Below are positions 21,748-32,826 of a stretch of DNA of 64,000 bases, piece by piece. The position numbers were made by a program, and so were the translations under genes. Under the pieces are notes generated by a model, which was not told the DNA's origin, did no database searches, and saw nothing but the letters and a program-made list of their open reading frames with translations. Numbering within the stretch: position 1 is the first letter of the stretch; every line of letters begins with the position of its first letter. The stretch comes from Verticillium longisporum (taxonomy: Eukaryota > Ascomycota > Sordariomycetes > Glomerellales > Plectosphaerellaceae), in assembly GCA_019188255.1 (NCBI GenBank), contig JAETXT010000003.1, forward strand, positions 2,852,001-2,916,000, given 5' to 3'.

Positions 21748-24587
21748 GGTGGTGAGGGGTCCGGCAATCGGCGCAGGGCGAACGGACGAGCTTTGAGGAC
21801 GAGCGATGCGATGAGGCCGAGGACTGTCAAGAGCACGAAAGTCTGGTTGAACAGACGAGGAGGGACGAGAGGCGGGGAGGCTGGGTGGGCGTGGTGGTTG
21901 TTGCGGTGAGGAGGAGAGTCAGTGAGACGGAACCAAGACCAAGAATTGGAGAGAAGCCACACTCGGACTGCAGACGTCACCAGACCTTGGAGCTTCCCTG
22001 GTCGTGCTTCAGGGCATGGGCGACTCGAAGGAGGGGAGGGAGGGGTCGCAGCTGGCCTAGCAAGCCCCTGGGCCCGCCCCGGGGACAGCGCTGAGGACGC
22101 TGGATTGACAGGGGCTGGAGCGGGGGAGACTGGGGCGGGTTCGCCTCCGATAAGAGATACGCCGCCAAGAGCTACCCCAGATTGGGCGATCAAGCCGCGT
22201 CTCGGCCGTCTCCCCGTTATCGTGATTCACCTCGGGTCAGACGGCGAGAGGAGGCTGTTCTGTCGGCGGGGTATAAAAGGGATTGAGGAGGGGCATTGTG
22301 TTGGGCCTTGACTCGTAAAGTGCTCTTGTTACGCTGTTTCGAGGTCATAAAAGCCCAGCAGTCTCCGAGAGCATCGGATAATCTTCATTGACGAGACGGC
22401 GTTGCTCGACTACAAGCCTGACCAGCGGAGCTTGTTAAATTCGTCGCGTTCGTTCATGTGGCCGTCGTTCATGTGGCCGGAAACCGTTCAGGTGCTAAAG
22501 ACGAGGATGTTACATTGTGTTTGCGAGAGGAAGCTCCGAGCTACACATTGCAGAAGGAAATAGACGCCAGGCTGAACGGGGGCTTTTCAGGTAGGGATCT
22601 TGGTGCTCTGCAAGATCATTGGCTTGCCGTCACAGGATTATCAGTAATCACAAGTGATGCTGATTGGGATGCTACGCTTGGCGTCTTGATTATGCAGTGT
22701 TTGAACTGGCGTCAGATTGCTGCTGCAGCTCATCAGGCTGCTCTGCGTGAATCCAGCCATCGAGGGCTTGCTGATTGATACAACAACAAGACTCTTCCAT
22801 CTCCCATTTTGGAATCAGGAATGGATTTGACCATCGCTTGCCAGCGCTGAGCAATTCGCGTCTGTCGGAACGGAGTAACCTGAACGAAATCACCGGGAGC
22901 ACAGTATAATAAGTGTTCTGGTTGCTTGGTCTCTCAGGAGGGTAATAACTGGTTGTTGCTAAGAACAATAGTCTCTGCCGGTGCCGTTGGCAGCCGTTCG
23001 CAAGATGAGCTGTGTATCCCAGTGCCATTTCTACACAGTGATGACATGCTCAAATCTGACTTTCATCTGCCATTTTTCCCATTTCGTGGATGCGGCTTAA
23101 AATTGGTCGTTATCGACCATGACGTGGCAATCTTGCGTCGATGTGAGTGATACAGTGCGCCGTCAGTGGTCTGAATCACTGCGCCCCGACTGGTCGTGCA
23201 GTTGGACGATCGACCTGTCAAGCGGAAGGCATCACTGGCCTTACCTCTGGGGCAAAGTCGCTGGCTGAGTCAGCTGCGACAACAGACCCCTCTGCCCCTC
23301 ACCGACCGACTCGGCGACAATTCACGTTGTCAAACCTTGGCATTGCCGCCCCTCCCACCATGGCCTCAGCCATCACCAAACCCCGACAATCCGAACGTCC
23401 GCTCGACGAGTCGTGTAGACCAAATCACGATGGCACTTTGCTGCGCACGCGTGGCCCGAACGACTCCACCTAACGCCGACCGTGTACATTGTCAATCTTC
23501 GACTTCGGGGCGAGGGCGCGCATCGCTCTCCCCGGCGACGTCGTGAATGAAGAAACTATCGTGATGGCACAAGCCATTTCTCTGAGGACGGACGCAGTCA
23601 AGACCATCCCCAGACGGCGTCACGGTGTACTAACCCGGGATCGATCAGTGGTCACCACAGAAGCGCGCTACCCATTCTTTGGGCGACCTGACAGCACCGC
23701 ATTGGGCCGACGCACATATGTTTCGTGCCGGGAATGGACAACGACGACTGGACGAGATAAGATAGGACGCCAAAGACAAAGCTCAGTACCTACCTTAAGG
23801 TAGGTACCGATATCGCCGCATGGGTGCCCTGTGATGCATCTGTCACGTCTCATGTCCCACGGTCCACACATCCAGCCGAACATCACGATGGTCGGCTGAT
23901 AAGCCATGCCCGCACTGATGGAGCCCCCTCCCCTCCCCTACCCCTCTCTTTCCCACATGGATGCGTGACGCCGCGGGCGGTGAGATGGCCGGGTCTGACA
24001 CTCGGGCGCATCCGTACCTGGCGCTGTACCACCTGATGCGCCAGCGCCCCAGATCCCTGGAAAGTTCCAGTGCATCTACTGCGTCTCCATCATCCAGGCG
24101 TGGCGTAGCATAGCGCCGTTGTCGGATCTTGGTCCGTGGTCCACGCTCTTGCACTCCTCGGTTCGTGGCACCTCTGGCGCGCCTTCACGCCGTTCGAGCT
24201 CGAGGACTGTGACAGAGGAAGAGAGGGTGAGGAAGGACCTAGAGCCCCCCCCCCCCGGATTTCCTTGACCCATCTGGTACCAGAGGAGTGATTCAGGGCC
24301 CTCAGGGTCGGGCCTACTCCATCGGTTATCCTTCTCTTCTTCTTTCATCGTGTCCTCTTCTTTTGTTCCTCTTCTTCTCTTCATCTCCTCCCACCCAAAG
24401 TTGCCAACGTTGAACTAGGACCCTTGGTGCAGCGCAAACATTCTCCAAGACCCCTCCACGAAAGCCTTATCAGTATACCCCTGCCACGACGACAACCACC
24501 CACCGACACCACCACACCTCGAGCCACCACTACTCAACGAAGCCCGTTTCAACAACATCACCAACCAACCCAATCGAAATCGAAACC
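21748..24587. other. 2.8-kb intergenic region with promoters of two divergent genes
   Basis: Lies between the divergent glutamine synthetase and SDR genes. No supportable gene. A perfect 22-bp palindrome built on TACCTACC/GGTAGGTA lies at 23786-23807. A poly-C run starts near 24246. Pyrimidine-rich sequence from about 24320 to the SDR ATG looks like its core promoter and 5' UTR. Confidence 0.5.
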
Positions 24588-25677
24588 ATGGGTTCTATTC
24601 CCGCCGAGATTTCTCTGACCGGCAGCGGTCGCCTCCAAGGCAAGAATGCCGTCATCACCGGTGCTGCTGGGTGAGTGACGCACCTCTTTCTCGCCTTCTC
24701 GCTACCCTCAAATTGCGCCTGCTGACACCATTTCCAGTGGCATCGGTCTTGAGACCAGCATTCTCTTTGCTCGTGAGGGCGCCAATGTCCTCATGGCCGA
24801 TATTTCTGCGCCTGCCCTCGAGAAGGCCAAGGCCAAGGTTCTCGCCCTGATCCCCTCGGCCAAGGTCGACACAAAGGTGCGTTGGGTCTCCTCGAACCCC
24901 TCCTCCGCTGCTCTCTGCTCTCTGATCTTTCCCCCTCTCTTCCCCTCCCCTCCCACTGCCTCGCCACACGATTTGTATATGCTCCCAGTACCGTCCTGAA
25001 CACCCCTGACTGACGCCTCGCTAGCTGTGCGATGTAACCAAGGAGGACCAGGTTCAGCCCCTCGTGGAGTCCCTCGACTCCGCCGGCGGTCTCGACGTCA
25101 TCTTCAACAATGCCGGTATCATGCACGCCCGCGACGACGATGCCATCTCGACGCCCGAGGAGATCTGGGACCTCACTCACAACATCAATGTCAAGGGCGT
25201 CTGGTACGGCTCCAAGCACGCCGTCCTCGCCCTGCGCCGCCACAAGAAGACCAAGGGCTCCATCATCAACACGGCCTCGGTCGTCGCTCTCGTCGGCGCC
25301 GCCACGCCCCAGCTCGCCTACACAGCCTCCAAGGGCGCCGTCCTCGCCCTGACGCGCGAGCTCGCCATCGTCCACGCCCGTGAGGGCTTCCGCTTCAACT
25401 CGCTCTGCCCCGCCCCCTCAACACCCCGCTGCTCCAGGACTGGCTCGGCGACGACCAGGCCAAGCGCCAGCGCCGCGAGATTCACTTCCCCACCGGCCGC
25501 TTCGGCGAGGCCGTCGAGCAGGCCCAGGCCGTCCTCTTCCTCGCCAGCGACGAGGCCAGCTTTGTCAACGGCCACGACATGGTCGTCGACGGCGGCATGA
25601 CCAAGGCCTACGTCACCCCCGAGGGCCCCGCCTCGGCGGCTCCCGTCAACTACGCGAGCCTCGCCTCGGGCCAGTAG
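24588..25677 (+). CDS. short-chain dehydrogenase/reductase with one frameshift
   Basis: Exons 24588-24670, 24738-24876 and 25025-25677 encode a classical SDR of about 291 residues once a single missing base is allowed. The Rossmann motif TGAAGGIG is split by intron 1. Further motifs are NNAG (in [11 protein letters not shown]), a Ser within [11 protein letters not shown], and the catalytic YTASK (Tyr-x-x-x-Lys), then CPA and the C-terminal [16 protein letters not shown]. Such enzymes oxidise or reduce alcohols and ketones with NAD(P); the substrate is unknown. The frame breaks within the C-rich run at about 25407-25418, between NSLCPA and [10 protein letters not shown]. Exon 3 is one base short of the required length. 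Homopolymer sequencing error is the simplest cause. Confidence 0.87.
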
Positions 25678-26205
25678 AGTGTGCCCCTTGTCGGGCGGTC
25701 TGCTACCTAACCCCCCTTGATGGACGAATTGGATGGATGCATGGCAATGAAATGAGATTGTAACGCAAGTTTGCAATCAGAACGAAGGGAAGCACACAAT
25801 GATTGTTTTGAAAATGAGCGTGCTTCGGCGTTGGGAAACGGGGTTGGCTGGCGTTGGCAAAGAGACGACGCGTGCGCGATACAGGATAGAGTCTCCGTCG
25901 TTCAGAGGGTATACCTTGTGGGCTCTTTTTCTGGCATTTTTTTTATTTACTACAGCATGACCAACAGACAAGACAGACTGAACAGTCACTTTCACACCCA
26001 CTCCGCACTCTGCTCACTTTTGCTAACATGACAACCCCTTCAGGATTTCAATGTGGTGCACATGATGCACAAAATGAGATTTGACATGCTTAACAGATTG
26101 GAACCTCTAAATGGCAAAACGCCGCCCAATGCCCCGACGACTTTACGTCTTTCCCCCTCTCCCTCTGCGTCCTGAACCCCGAAAGGATTGCACACCTGTC
26201 ACGCC
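25678..26205. terminator. convergent 3' region of SDR and methylisocitrate lyase genes
   Basis: A 528-bp spacer between two genes that face each other. It is AT-richer than the coding sequence and must hold both polyadenylation regions. No gene seen. Confidence 0.4.
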
Positions 26206-28008
26206 TCAGTTGAACTGGCCCTCCGTGTTGCCCTCGCCCATGCTCTTGCTGCTCGAGCTGCCGCTCTGGATGGCGCCGAGGATGCCGTCAATGTAGCTGG
26301 CGCCGCTCCACTTCTGGTGCGTCAGGACGTCGCAGCCGCCCTCCTTCTCGCGCCTCTGGACGAGGTTGACGTAGGCGAGCATGCCGTCCGACTTGAAGTC
26401 GCGCGCGAGCTCGTTGGTGATGGTGGCGTTGGAGTGCAGGCCCGCCAGGGAGATGAGCTGCAGGACGAAGCCCTCGCGCGCAATGTCCCAGATGAAGCTC
26501 TTGAGCGTCGCGTCGGTGAAGCCGTGCGCCATCCAGTTGAACGAGGGCGACAGGTTGTAGACGAGGCCCTTGCCGGGCATCTGGGCGCGGACGGCGCGCG
26601 CGAGCGTCGTCGCGACCTCGACGTTGGGGTCGCCCGTCTCGACCCAGAGGAGGTCAGCGTAGGGGCCAAAGGCGAGGGCGCGCTTCGTGGCGGCGTCCAT
26701 GCCGGCGCGGTAGTGGTAGTAGCCCTCGCGCGTGCGGGGCACGTCCCAGGAGAAGTAGACTGGGGTGGAGGTGTGCTGCGACGCGAGCTTGCGGCGGTGC
26801 GCGATGCCGAGGTCGCGGTTGGCGCGGACCGTCTCGAGGTACGAGTCAATGTGCTCCTGGGCGACGCCCTCGGACTTCATGTGGGCGACGGCGGCCTCGT
26901 CAAAGCTGACGAGCTTGGTGGACTTGACCCAGTTGGCCTCGAACGCGTCAATCTCGCTGCCGACGGCGCCGCGGGCCTCCATGGCCTGGAGCGTCTCCGC
27001 GAGGGGCTCGATCGAAGGGTCGGCCACACCGAGGATGAACTCATGGTCGCGCACGTCAATGGCGCTGCTGATGAGCTTTCCGCTCTCCGAGTCTGTGCGA
27101 GCAATGACGAGGTTCTCGGTGCCCATGACATCCCACTGGAACCGCGCTGCATTGAGGCGGTTGATGTGCTCGCCCACTGGCACGAGGACCTTGCCTGCGA
27201 GGTGGCCACACTTCTTGCCGCCGTGGAGCTGATCCTCAAAGTGCACAGCCGCCGCGCCGTTCTCGGCGAACAGCTTGGCCAGCTTAAGGACGGCCGACAG
27301 ACCGCCGTGGCCCGTGTCACCGTCGGCGATGATGGGTCGGAGGTAGTCGGTGTAGGGCGCCTTGGCACGCTGCTCGGGCGTCAGCTTGCGACGGGCGTCC
27401 CACTGCTTGCGGTCGTGCATCGACTGGGCTTTGGCCAGGCGCTGGACCTGGTTCGGCACCGTGTTGTAGGGGTAATCGCCAAAGTCGGGCGACACCTCGT
27501 TGGTCGACGTCAAGAGGGAGGAGCAAGCCCAGCCTGAGATGTAGAGGACCTCCTGGTGAGGAGCCTGCTGGGTCATCTGGACGGGGTCGATGGCGCCCAT
27601 GGTGTGCAGGGGCTTGCCCTCCGCCCCGCGCTCCTTGATGAGGTTGAAGAGCTTACGGGCCATCAGAGAGCTGGTGTAGGTCTGCTGCTGGGTCCCGCGC
27701 TTGGAGACAACATCAGCTGCGCTGTAAGGGCGCTTGATGCCTTCGTAGCGAGGAGATCGCCACCATGCCTCAACCTCCTTGATTTGGGATTCGTACAAAG
27801 CGTCCTCGGCTTCGCCAGCCTTGTTGGCCTCAGACAGGAGCTGGAAGGCATCGGCCGGAACATCGGAGAAAGGGTTGGCCGGCGTCTTGGCCATCTTGGG
27901 GGTCGTCGATAGACAGCGCGCGGCAAGCGAGGGAGCAGAAATCGGCGTCGTCCTAGGCTTGAGAAGAGGGACCCGGCGGGGGGCTTTTGTCGCGATGCGG
28001 CGCATCAT
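26206..28008 (-). CDS. mclA: mitochondrial 2-methylisocitrate lyase
   Basis: One intronless frame of 600 residues from the isocitrate lyase superfamily. The N-terminus MMRRIATKAPRRVPLLKPR, rich in Arg and lacking acidic residues, looks like a mitochondrial presequence and is followed by a cleavage-like RCLSTTPK. The catalytic motif KKCGH is at residues 265-269, with the metal-site region ADGDTGHGG before it. There is no C-terminal peroxisomal SKL-type signal (the end is EGQFN). The mitochondrial signal and the divergent methylcitrate synthase neighbour argue for 2-methylisocitrate lyase, which splits methylisocitrate to succinate and pyruvate, rather than glyoxylate-cycle isocitrate lyase. 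The frame is intact, with strong coding bias. Confidence 0.92.
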   Translation of the reverse strand: MMRRIATKAPRRVPLLKPRTTPISAPSLAARCLSTTPKMAKTPANPFSDVPADAFQLLSEANKAGEAEDALYESQIKEVEAWWRSPRYEGIKRPYSAADVVSKRGTQQQTYTSSLMARKLFNLIKERGAEGKPLHTMGAIDPVQMTQQAPHQEVLYISGWACSSLLTSTNEVSPDFGDYPYNTVPNQVQRLAKAQSMHDRKQWDARRKLTPEQRAKAPYTDYLRPIIADGDTGHGGLSAVLKLAKLFAENGAAAVHFEDQLHGGKKCGHLAGKVLVPVGEHINRLNAARFQWDVMGTENLVIARTDSESGKLISSAIDVRDHEFILGVADPSIEPLAETLQAMEARGAVGSEIDAFEANWVKSTKLVSFDEAAVAHMKSEGVAQEHIDSYLETVRANRDLGIAHRRKLASQHTSTPVYFSWDVPRTREGYYHYRAGMDAATKRALAFGPYADLLWVETGDPNVEVATTLARAVRAQMPGKGLVYNLSPSFNWMAHGFTDATLKSFIWDIAREGFVLQLISLAGLHSNATITNELARDFKSDGMLAYVNLVQRREKEGGCDVLTHQKWSGASYIDGILGAIQSGSSSSKSMGEGNTEGQFN

Positions 28009-28864
28009 GGTGTGATTGGAGTTCGTCCGACTGGCAAGCTACTGTGTCTTGTCAATAACTACCTATGTTAAAGCAGGCAGTCAATCGACCATGAGATGGG
28101 TGGCATACCGAGGGTAGTCGTGGGTTGAAGTGTGCCTGGGTTTGAGTGAAGATATGGCCGGCGATAGCTTCGGAGACCGAGGAAATACGATGAGGCGTAA
28201 GGGTACGTCCGACAGCAGTTGGTTTCACTCGATGCAGGAACCAAAGATCTGAAATGGAGGCATGACATGCAAACAGGCAATAACACGGCCAGAAGCTGAC
28301 AGACACTTGCTCAGCAGCAACTTCTAACCCATGGCGCCTTCTCTGGCGAAATGCCTTGGTTAAGCGGTACTCCTTTGCCGCATGGGCAAGTGGAGGTACC
28401 AAGTGACGTCCCGGCTTGCCTCGGTATTCCAGGATGGTGAGCCTCGTTCTGCCCCAACACCCCCCATGAGCCCCGCCTTCCAGCGCTCTTTCAGCGAGGC
28501 CGGTCGCTGCAGACGGGGGGGCCTTTGGGCCGGAGCAGGAGGGAATGCCCCACCATCCCCAGACTCCCAGTGGTTCTTGCTGTTTCGGTCTGTTCGCTGC
28601 CTCCCCCACATGCTCGGCTTAACTTTTGGACATTCTTAAGCCTCCCAGCTCTCTCCCTCCTTCACATTTCACCTATTTGCCTCTGATCATCTGCTTCACA
28701 TAATCTGAAGTTACTTGACCCTGGATTGAGTCGATTGTATCAATCAAAGCCTCTTGTGCCAATCATTGCTCTGGGTGCTTCTGATCATCAGTCCCTGGCA
28801 GTGCCCCTCCATCCGTCTTACTCAATCCAGTCCATACAAAGCTGAGCTACAACAAATATTCACA
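28009..28864. promoter_or_regulatory. shared divergent promoter of methylisocitrate lyase and methylcitrate synthase
   Basis: 856 bases between two divergent start codons. CCGAGG/CCTCGG, the core bound by the FarA/FarB (CTF1-like) fatty-acid regulators of filamentous fungi, occurs at 28108-28113, 28177-28182 and 28419-28424. Pyrimidine-rich sequence near 28640-28680 precedes the synthase gene. The arrangement suggests joint control by propionyl-CoA or fatty-acid supply. Confidence 0.6.
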
Positions 28865-30389
28865 ATGGCTATGAACATCCGCCGAACAACGAGAGCGCTG
28901 GGCGCCCTTCGCGTAGGTCCCTCTCCGCTTGTTGCAAACTGATTCCATCTTGCTGACTTTCACAGCCCATGGCTGCCCGCTCCGCCGTCAATGCCCGCCA
29001 GTACTCCACCTCCGAGCCCGACCTGAAGACCACCCTGAAGGAAGCTATCCCCGCCAAGCGCGAGCTTCTCAAGAAGGTCAAGGCTCACTCCAACAAGGTC
29101 ATTGGTGAGGTCAAGGTCGAAAACACCCTCGGTGGCATGCGTGGCCTCAAGGCCATGGTCTGGGAGGGCTCCGTCCTCGACGCCAACGAGGGCATCCGCT
29201 TCCACGGCCGCACCATCAAGGACTGTCAGAAGGAGCTGCCCAAGGGCAAGACGGGCACTGAAATGCTTCCCGAGGCCATGTTCTGGCTTCTCCTGACCGG
29301 TCAGGTTCCCTCCACCAACCAGGTCCGCCAGTTTTCTCGCGAGCTAGCTGAGCAGGCTCAGCTGCCCGCCTTCGTCAGCAAGATGCTTGATGATTTCCCC
29401 ACCGATCTTCACCCCATGACCCAGTTCGCCATGGCCGTCTCCGCCCTCAACTACACCTCCAAGTTCGCCAAGGCCTACGAGAACGGTCTTAACAAGGCCG
29501 ACTACTGGGAGCCCACCTTCGACGACAGCATCTCGCTGCTCGCCAAGCTGCCCACCATCGCCGCCAAGATCTACCAGAACTCCTACCGCGGTGGTGGTGC
29601 CCTTCCTGCCGAGGTCGATCTCGGCCAGGATTGGTCGTACAACTTTGCCGCCATGCTCGGCAAGGGCGGCAAGGAGAACGAGAACTTCCAGGACCTCCTG
29701 AGGCTTTATCTCGCTCTTCACGGCGACCACGAGGGTGGCAACGTCTCTGCTCACGCCACGCACCTTGTCGGCAGCGCCTTGAGCGACCCCTTCCTCAGCT
29801 ACAGTGCCGGTCTGCAGGGTCTCGCTGGTCCTCTTCACGGGTAAAGTTGATCAAGTCAAACAGCGCTATAATCAAAAGCTAACAATGCTGCAGTCTCGCC
29901 GCCCAAGAGGTCCTCCGCTGGATCCTTCAGATGAAGGAGAACATCCCTTCGTCCTACACCGGCAAGGACGTTACCGAATACCTGTGGTCGACCCTCAACT
30001 CGGGTCGTGTCGTTCCAGGCTATGGCCACGCCGTCCTCCGCAAGCCCGACCCTCGCTTCGAGGCCCTCATGGACTACGCGTCTGCCCGTCCTGAGATTGC
30101 CGAGGACCCTGTGTTCCAGCTCGTCAAGCTGAACAGCGAGCTTGCCCCTGAGGTCCTGAAGAAGCACGGAAAGACCAAGAACCCTTACCCCAATGTCGAC
30201 TCGAGCTCTGGCGTCCTCTTCCACCACTACGGCTTCCACGAGACCCTCTACTACACTGCCACCTTCGGCGTCTCTCGAGGCCTTGGTCCTCTGGCTCAGC
30301 TCATCTGGGACCGCGCCCTGGGTCTTCCCATTGAGCGCCCCAAGAGCATCAACCTCGAGGGTCTTCTTAAGCAGGCCGAGAGCGCGTAA
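28865..30389 (+). CDS. mcsA: mitochondrial 2-methylcitrate synthase
   Basis: Exons 28865-28912, 28966-29840 and 29894-30389 give an intact protein of 472 residues in the citrate synthase family. The N-terminus (MAMNIRRTTRALGALR, then AARSAVNARQYSTSE) is a mitochondrial presequence. Citrate synthase landmarks include GGMRGLKAMVWEGS, GIRFHGRTI, the active-site region LHGDHEGGNVSAHATHLVGS, NSGRVVPGYGHAVLRKPDPR and a C-terminal ERPKSIN. Wording such as HGLAAQEVLRWILQMK and the end IERPKSINLEGL match fungal methylcitrate synthases as I remember them better than the housekeeping citrate synthase. The divergent methylisocitrate lyase supports this. It condenses propionyl-CoA with oxaloacetate and usually keeps some activity with acetyl-CoA. 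Confidence 0.88.
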
Positions 30390-31647
30390 ATATCGTTTAC
30401 GGTGTGAGAAAAGTCTTTTGTAGCCCTTTTTGCATTTCATGTTCCGAGACAATAGATCTGGGCGGTGTTCAGTCACGGAGGATCTTCAGCCATCCATAGT
30501 TTGAATATTTACTTATCAGCTACCCAATTTTACAATACTTCGCCTTGAGAACGGTATCACACTGTGCCCACACTGAGCGAGTCGGGGTGCTAATTGCGAA
30601 GCCCTCAATTCCATGGCTCTTAGCACTATAGCCAGCAGCTATAGTCAAGTGGGTGAAGGTCCCAAGCAGTCCGACACTTCAAGCGCCACCGACCCAAACA
30701 TTGGATACCCCGTGAGCCTTACACCCGTAGAGTAGTACTACAATATAGCGTCGTGTACGTTAGTGTACCAAATCCGCCTTGCCAGCGGTTGACCCCATGA
30801 GCTGAAAAGGTGAATCTCTTGGGAGCGCACATAGCGCGGATGCAATGGCTGTTGAATCACTGCTACATCACCGACGCATTTGTCCAGGTGTGATTCTCCG
30901 TGAGACTTATTAACCTCCAGCGATTCCATTGCTACAGTATCGCTCTACAAATAAACGCCCGCTTGGTCTGAAACTTCAAGTCCAACTGACCCAACCGCTA
31001 GCTTCCGGATCGACGCCCAGGCGGCGATTAGCTGAGATCCGGGTCTATTTGTGAGGAGGGTATGGTAGCATCGGAACTACCCTGCATTGCACATCCAGGG
31101 TCACGTCACCTTCATCCAGGCGAAAGCTCTATAAAAGCTCATTGTCCCGCCCCAATATGCGCCCATTTATCCTGCTCTTCATCCGCAAATAGGCGCCGCA
31201 CCAAGGCGACATCGGCAAGACCACGATGCCTTCGAAAGAGAGGCTGAGAGCCACCGTTGCAGCAGGCATAACTCCATCCAGTCAGTGATGGCTCCGTTTG
31301 TGACGCTGTGCTGATTGCACTTTACTGCCACTATGGACCATGCCTGTCAGTGGTTCGGGAGCAGCTCGGTTGCGGAGACGTCACGTCGCTGCCACCATCG
31401 TGAGTCTGGCCAAGTCTTGTGCCCAACATGCGTCGCAAAAGAATGAATGGCCTGATTCGACCGTCGTGCGATTCATAGATTGTCGAGGCGCCCAAGATAA
31501 ATCTGCGACTATAAAAGCAATGCAGGTCAAGGCTTGGAAAATGTGCTTCTCCTCGTCAGTCGTCCTCAAAGATCTTGGCATCATTTCCTCAGACTCGCAC
31601 GCTCTATAGCAGAATTAGTTTCATTCCTTACCCCTTTGCCTCTCATT
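30390..31647. other. intergenic region with TATA-like boxes
   Basis: About 1.26 kb without a supportable gene. TATAAAAG occurs at 31130-31137 and 31510-31517. The second lies about 138 bp upstream of the DUF4360 ATG and is a plausible core promoter for it. Confidence 0.45.
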
Positions 31648-32291
31648 ATGAAGATCCAACTCGTCGCCCTCTTGGCTCCAGTTCTGGCCCTAGCCAGGCC
31701 CAGGTTTCCCACGGTCGTCGCCCCGAGCACGCCCAACCCTAACGAGATTCACATCGTCTCGGCCCAGTTCTCCGGCAGTGGTTGTCCCCAGGGCAGCGTC
31801 TCGACCACCATCTCCCCGACCGCACCGTCATCACCTTTGGCTTCGACCGCTTCCAGACGTACATCGGCCCAGGCATCCCCTTTGCCGAGCGCACTAAGAA
31901 CTGCAACCTGCATCTAAACCTGCGCTACCCGAGCGGCTTCCAGTTTGCCGTCGTCGAGTCGACGTATCACGGCTTCGCGCAGCTCGACCAGGGCGTCAGC
32001 GGCACCTTCTTCTCGACTTACTTCTTCTCGCAGGACGCCGGCGCCACGACGACGACGTCGACCTCGATCGAGGGCGGCGGCATCTGGAAGGACGGCCAGG
32101 TCTACACGAAGCAGGACGTCATCCCCACGGCCGCGCTCATCTGGGCCCAGTGCGGCGCCAGCGGCATCTTGAACGTCAACAACAGGATCAACCTCGTCAG
32201 CAGGGTCCCGTCTGCTTACGGCTCCATCACCGATGATGATGCCACCGTCGCCTTTACGCAGCAGGTCAACGTCAAGTGGCAGAAGTGCTGA
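31648..32291 (+). CDS. small secreted DUF4360 protein with one frameshift
   Basis: Starts MKIQLVALLAPVLALARP, a clear signal peptide, and reads SAQFSGSGCPQGSV before the frame is lost near 31814-31818. The next frame continues DRTVITFGFDRFQTYIGPG, KNCNLHLNLRYPSGFQF, GTFFSTYFFSQDA and ITDDDATVAFTQQVNVKW and ends with a Cys at 32288. The order matches the DUF4360 family of secreted fungal and bacterial proteins of about 200-220 residues with unknown function. The gene is intronless and one base short of 215 codons, so a single missing base in the CCCCG run explains the break. The conserved Cys residues suggest disulfides and an extracellular location. Confidence 0.85.
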
Positions 32292-32826
32292 GGGGTACAT
32301 GCTGCTTCGCGCCCGGAGTTAAGGGGAAGTCCGGGGTCGCCGTGACAGGGCCGGGATAGCTCGTCGTAGCGAGAGATCGTGGACGATGGACGGGTATCTT
32401 GCAGGCCTTGTTGATGTGTGTTGTTCGGGGAGGATAAGCCCTCTTTCTTGGTTTCCTTCACTTCCAGTTTTGTCACGCTTTTTCGGTATCGGGAGTCACA
32501 GCATAAGTCAATCAAGCCTTTTCCAAGTCCCCTACGTGGAGAAATGTCTGAAAACTTGCTCAGTAACTTACACATACATCTTCAGGAATGCTGAGCGGTC
32601 ATTGAGTGCATAATGCACGATTTCGGAGGCTCGGTGGTAGACGTTAAGATACCTTACATTGAGTGAGGCGCTTCCGTAAAAGTCAAGCTGATCCATCTTG
32701 GCTATAGGTTCTACGACTTCAGGCCTATGCTCATCAATTTTGATGCGCGTCTTGCTCTTCGGTTCTGGCCTTTGAGGTTCATTTCCTTGTCGGTATGCTA
32801 CGGTTTACTTTCCAGATCTTTGCCCA
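32292..32826. other. convergent 3' region
   Basis: About 535 bases between the DUF4360 gene and a minus-strand hypothetical gene. It must hold both polyadenylation regions. No gene or structured element recognised. Confidence 0.4.

Noticed and set aside
9485..25677. A secondary-metabolite gene cluster (P450, LaeA-like methyltransferase, SDR)
   Set aside because: No polyketide synthase, NRPS, terpene cyclase or DMATS is present, and the genes are interspersed with nitrogen-metabolism genes and long spacers.
26188..27537. A 449-residue plus-strand open frame
   Set aside because: It is antisense to the high-GC coding sequence of methylisocitrate lyase and has no protein motif.
26206..28008. 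Glyoxylate-cycle isocitrate lyase
   Set aside because: The N-terminal mitochondrial presequence, lack of a peroxisomal signal and the divergent methylcitrate synthase favour 2-methylisocitrate lyase.
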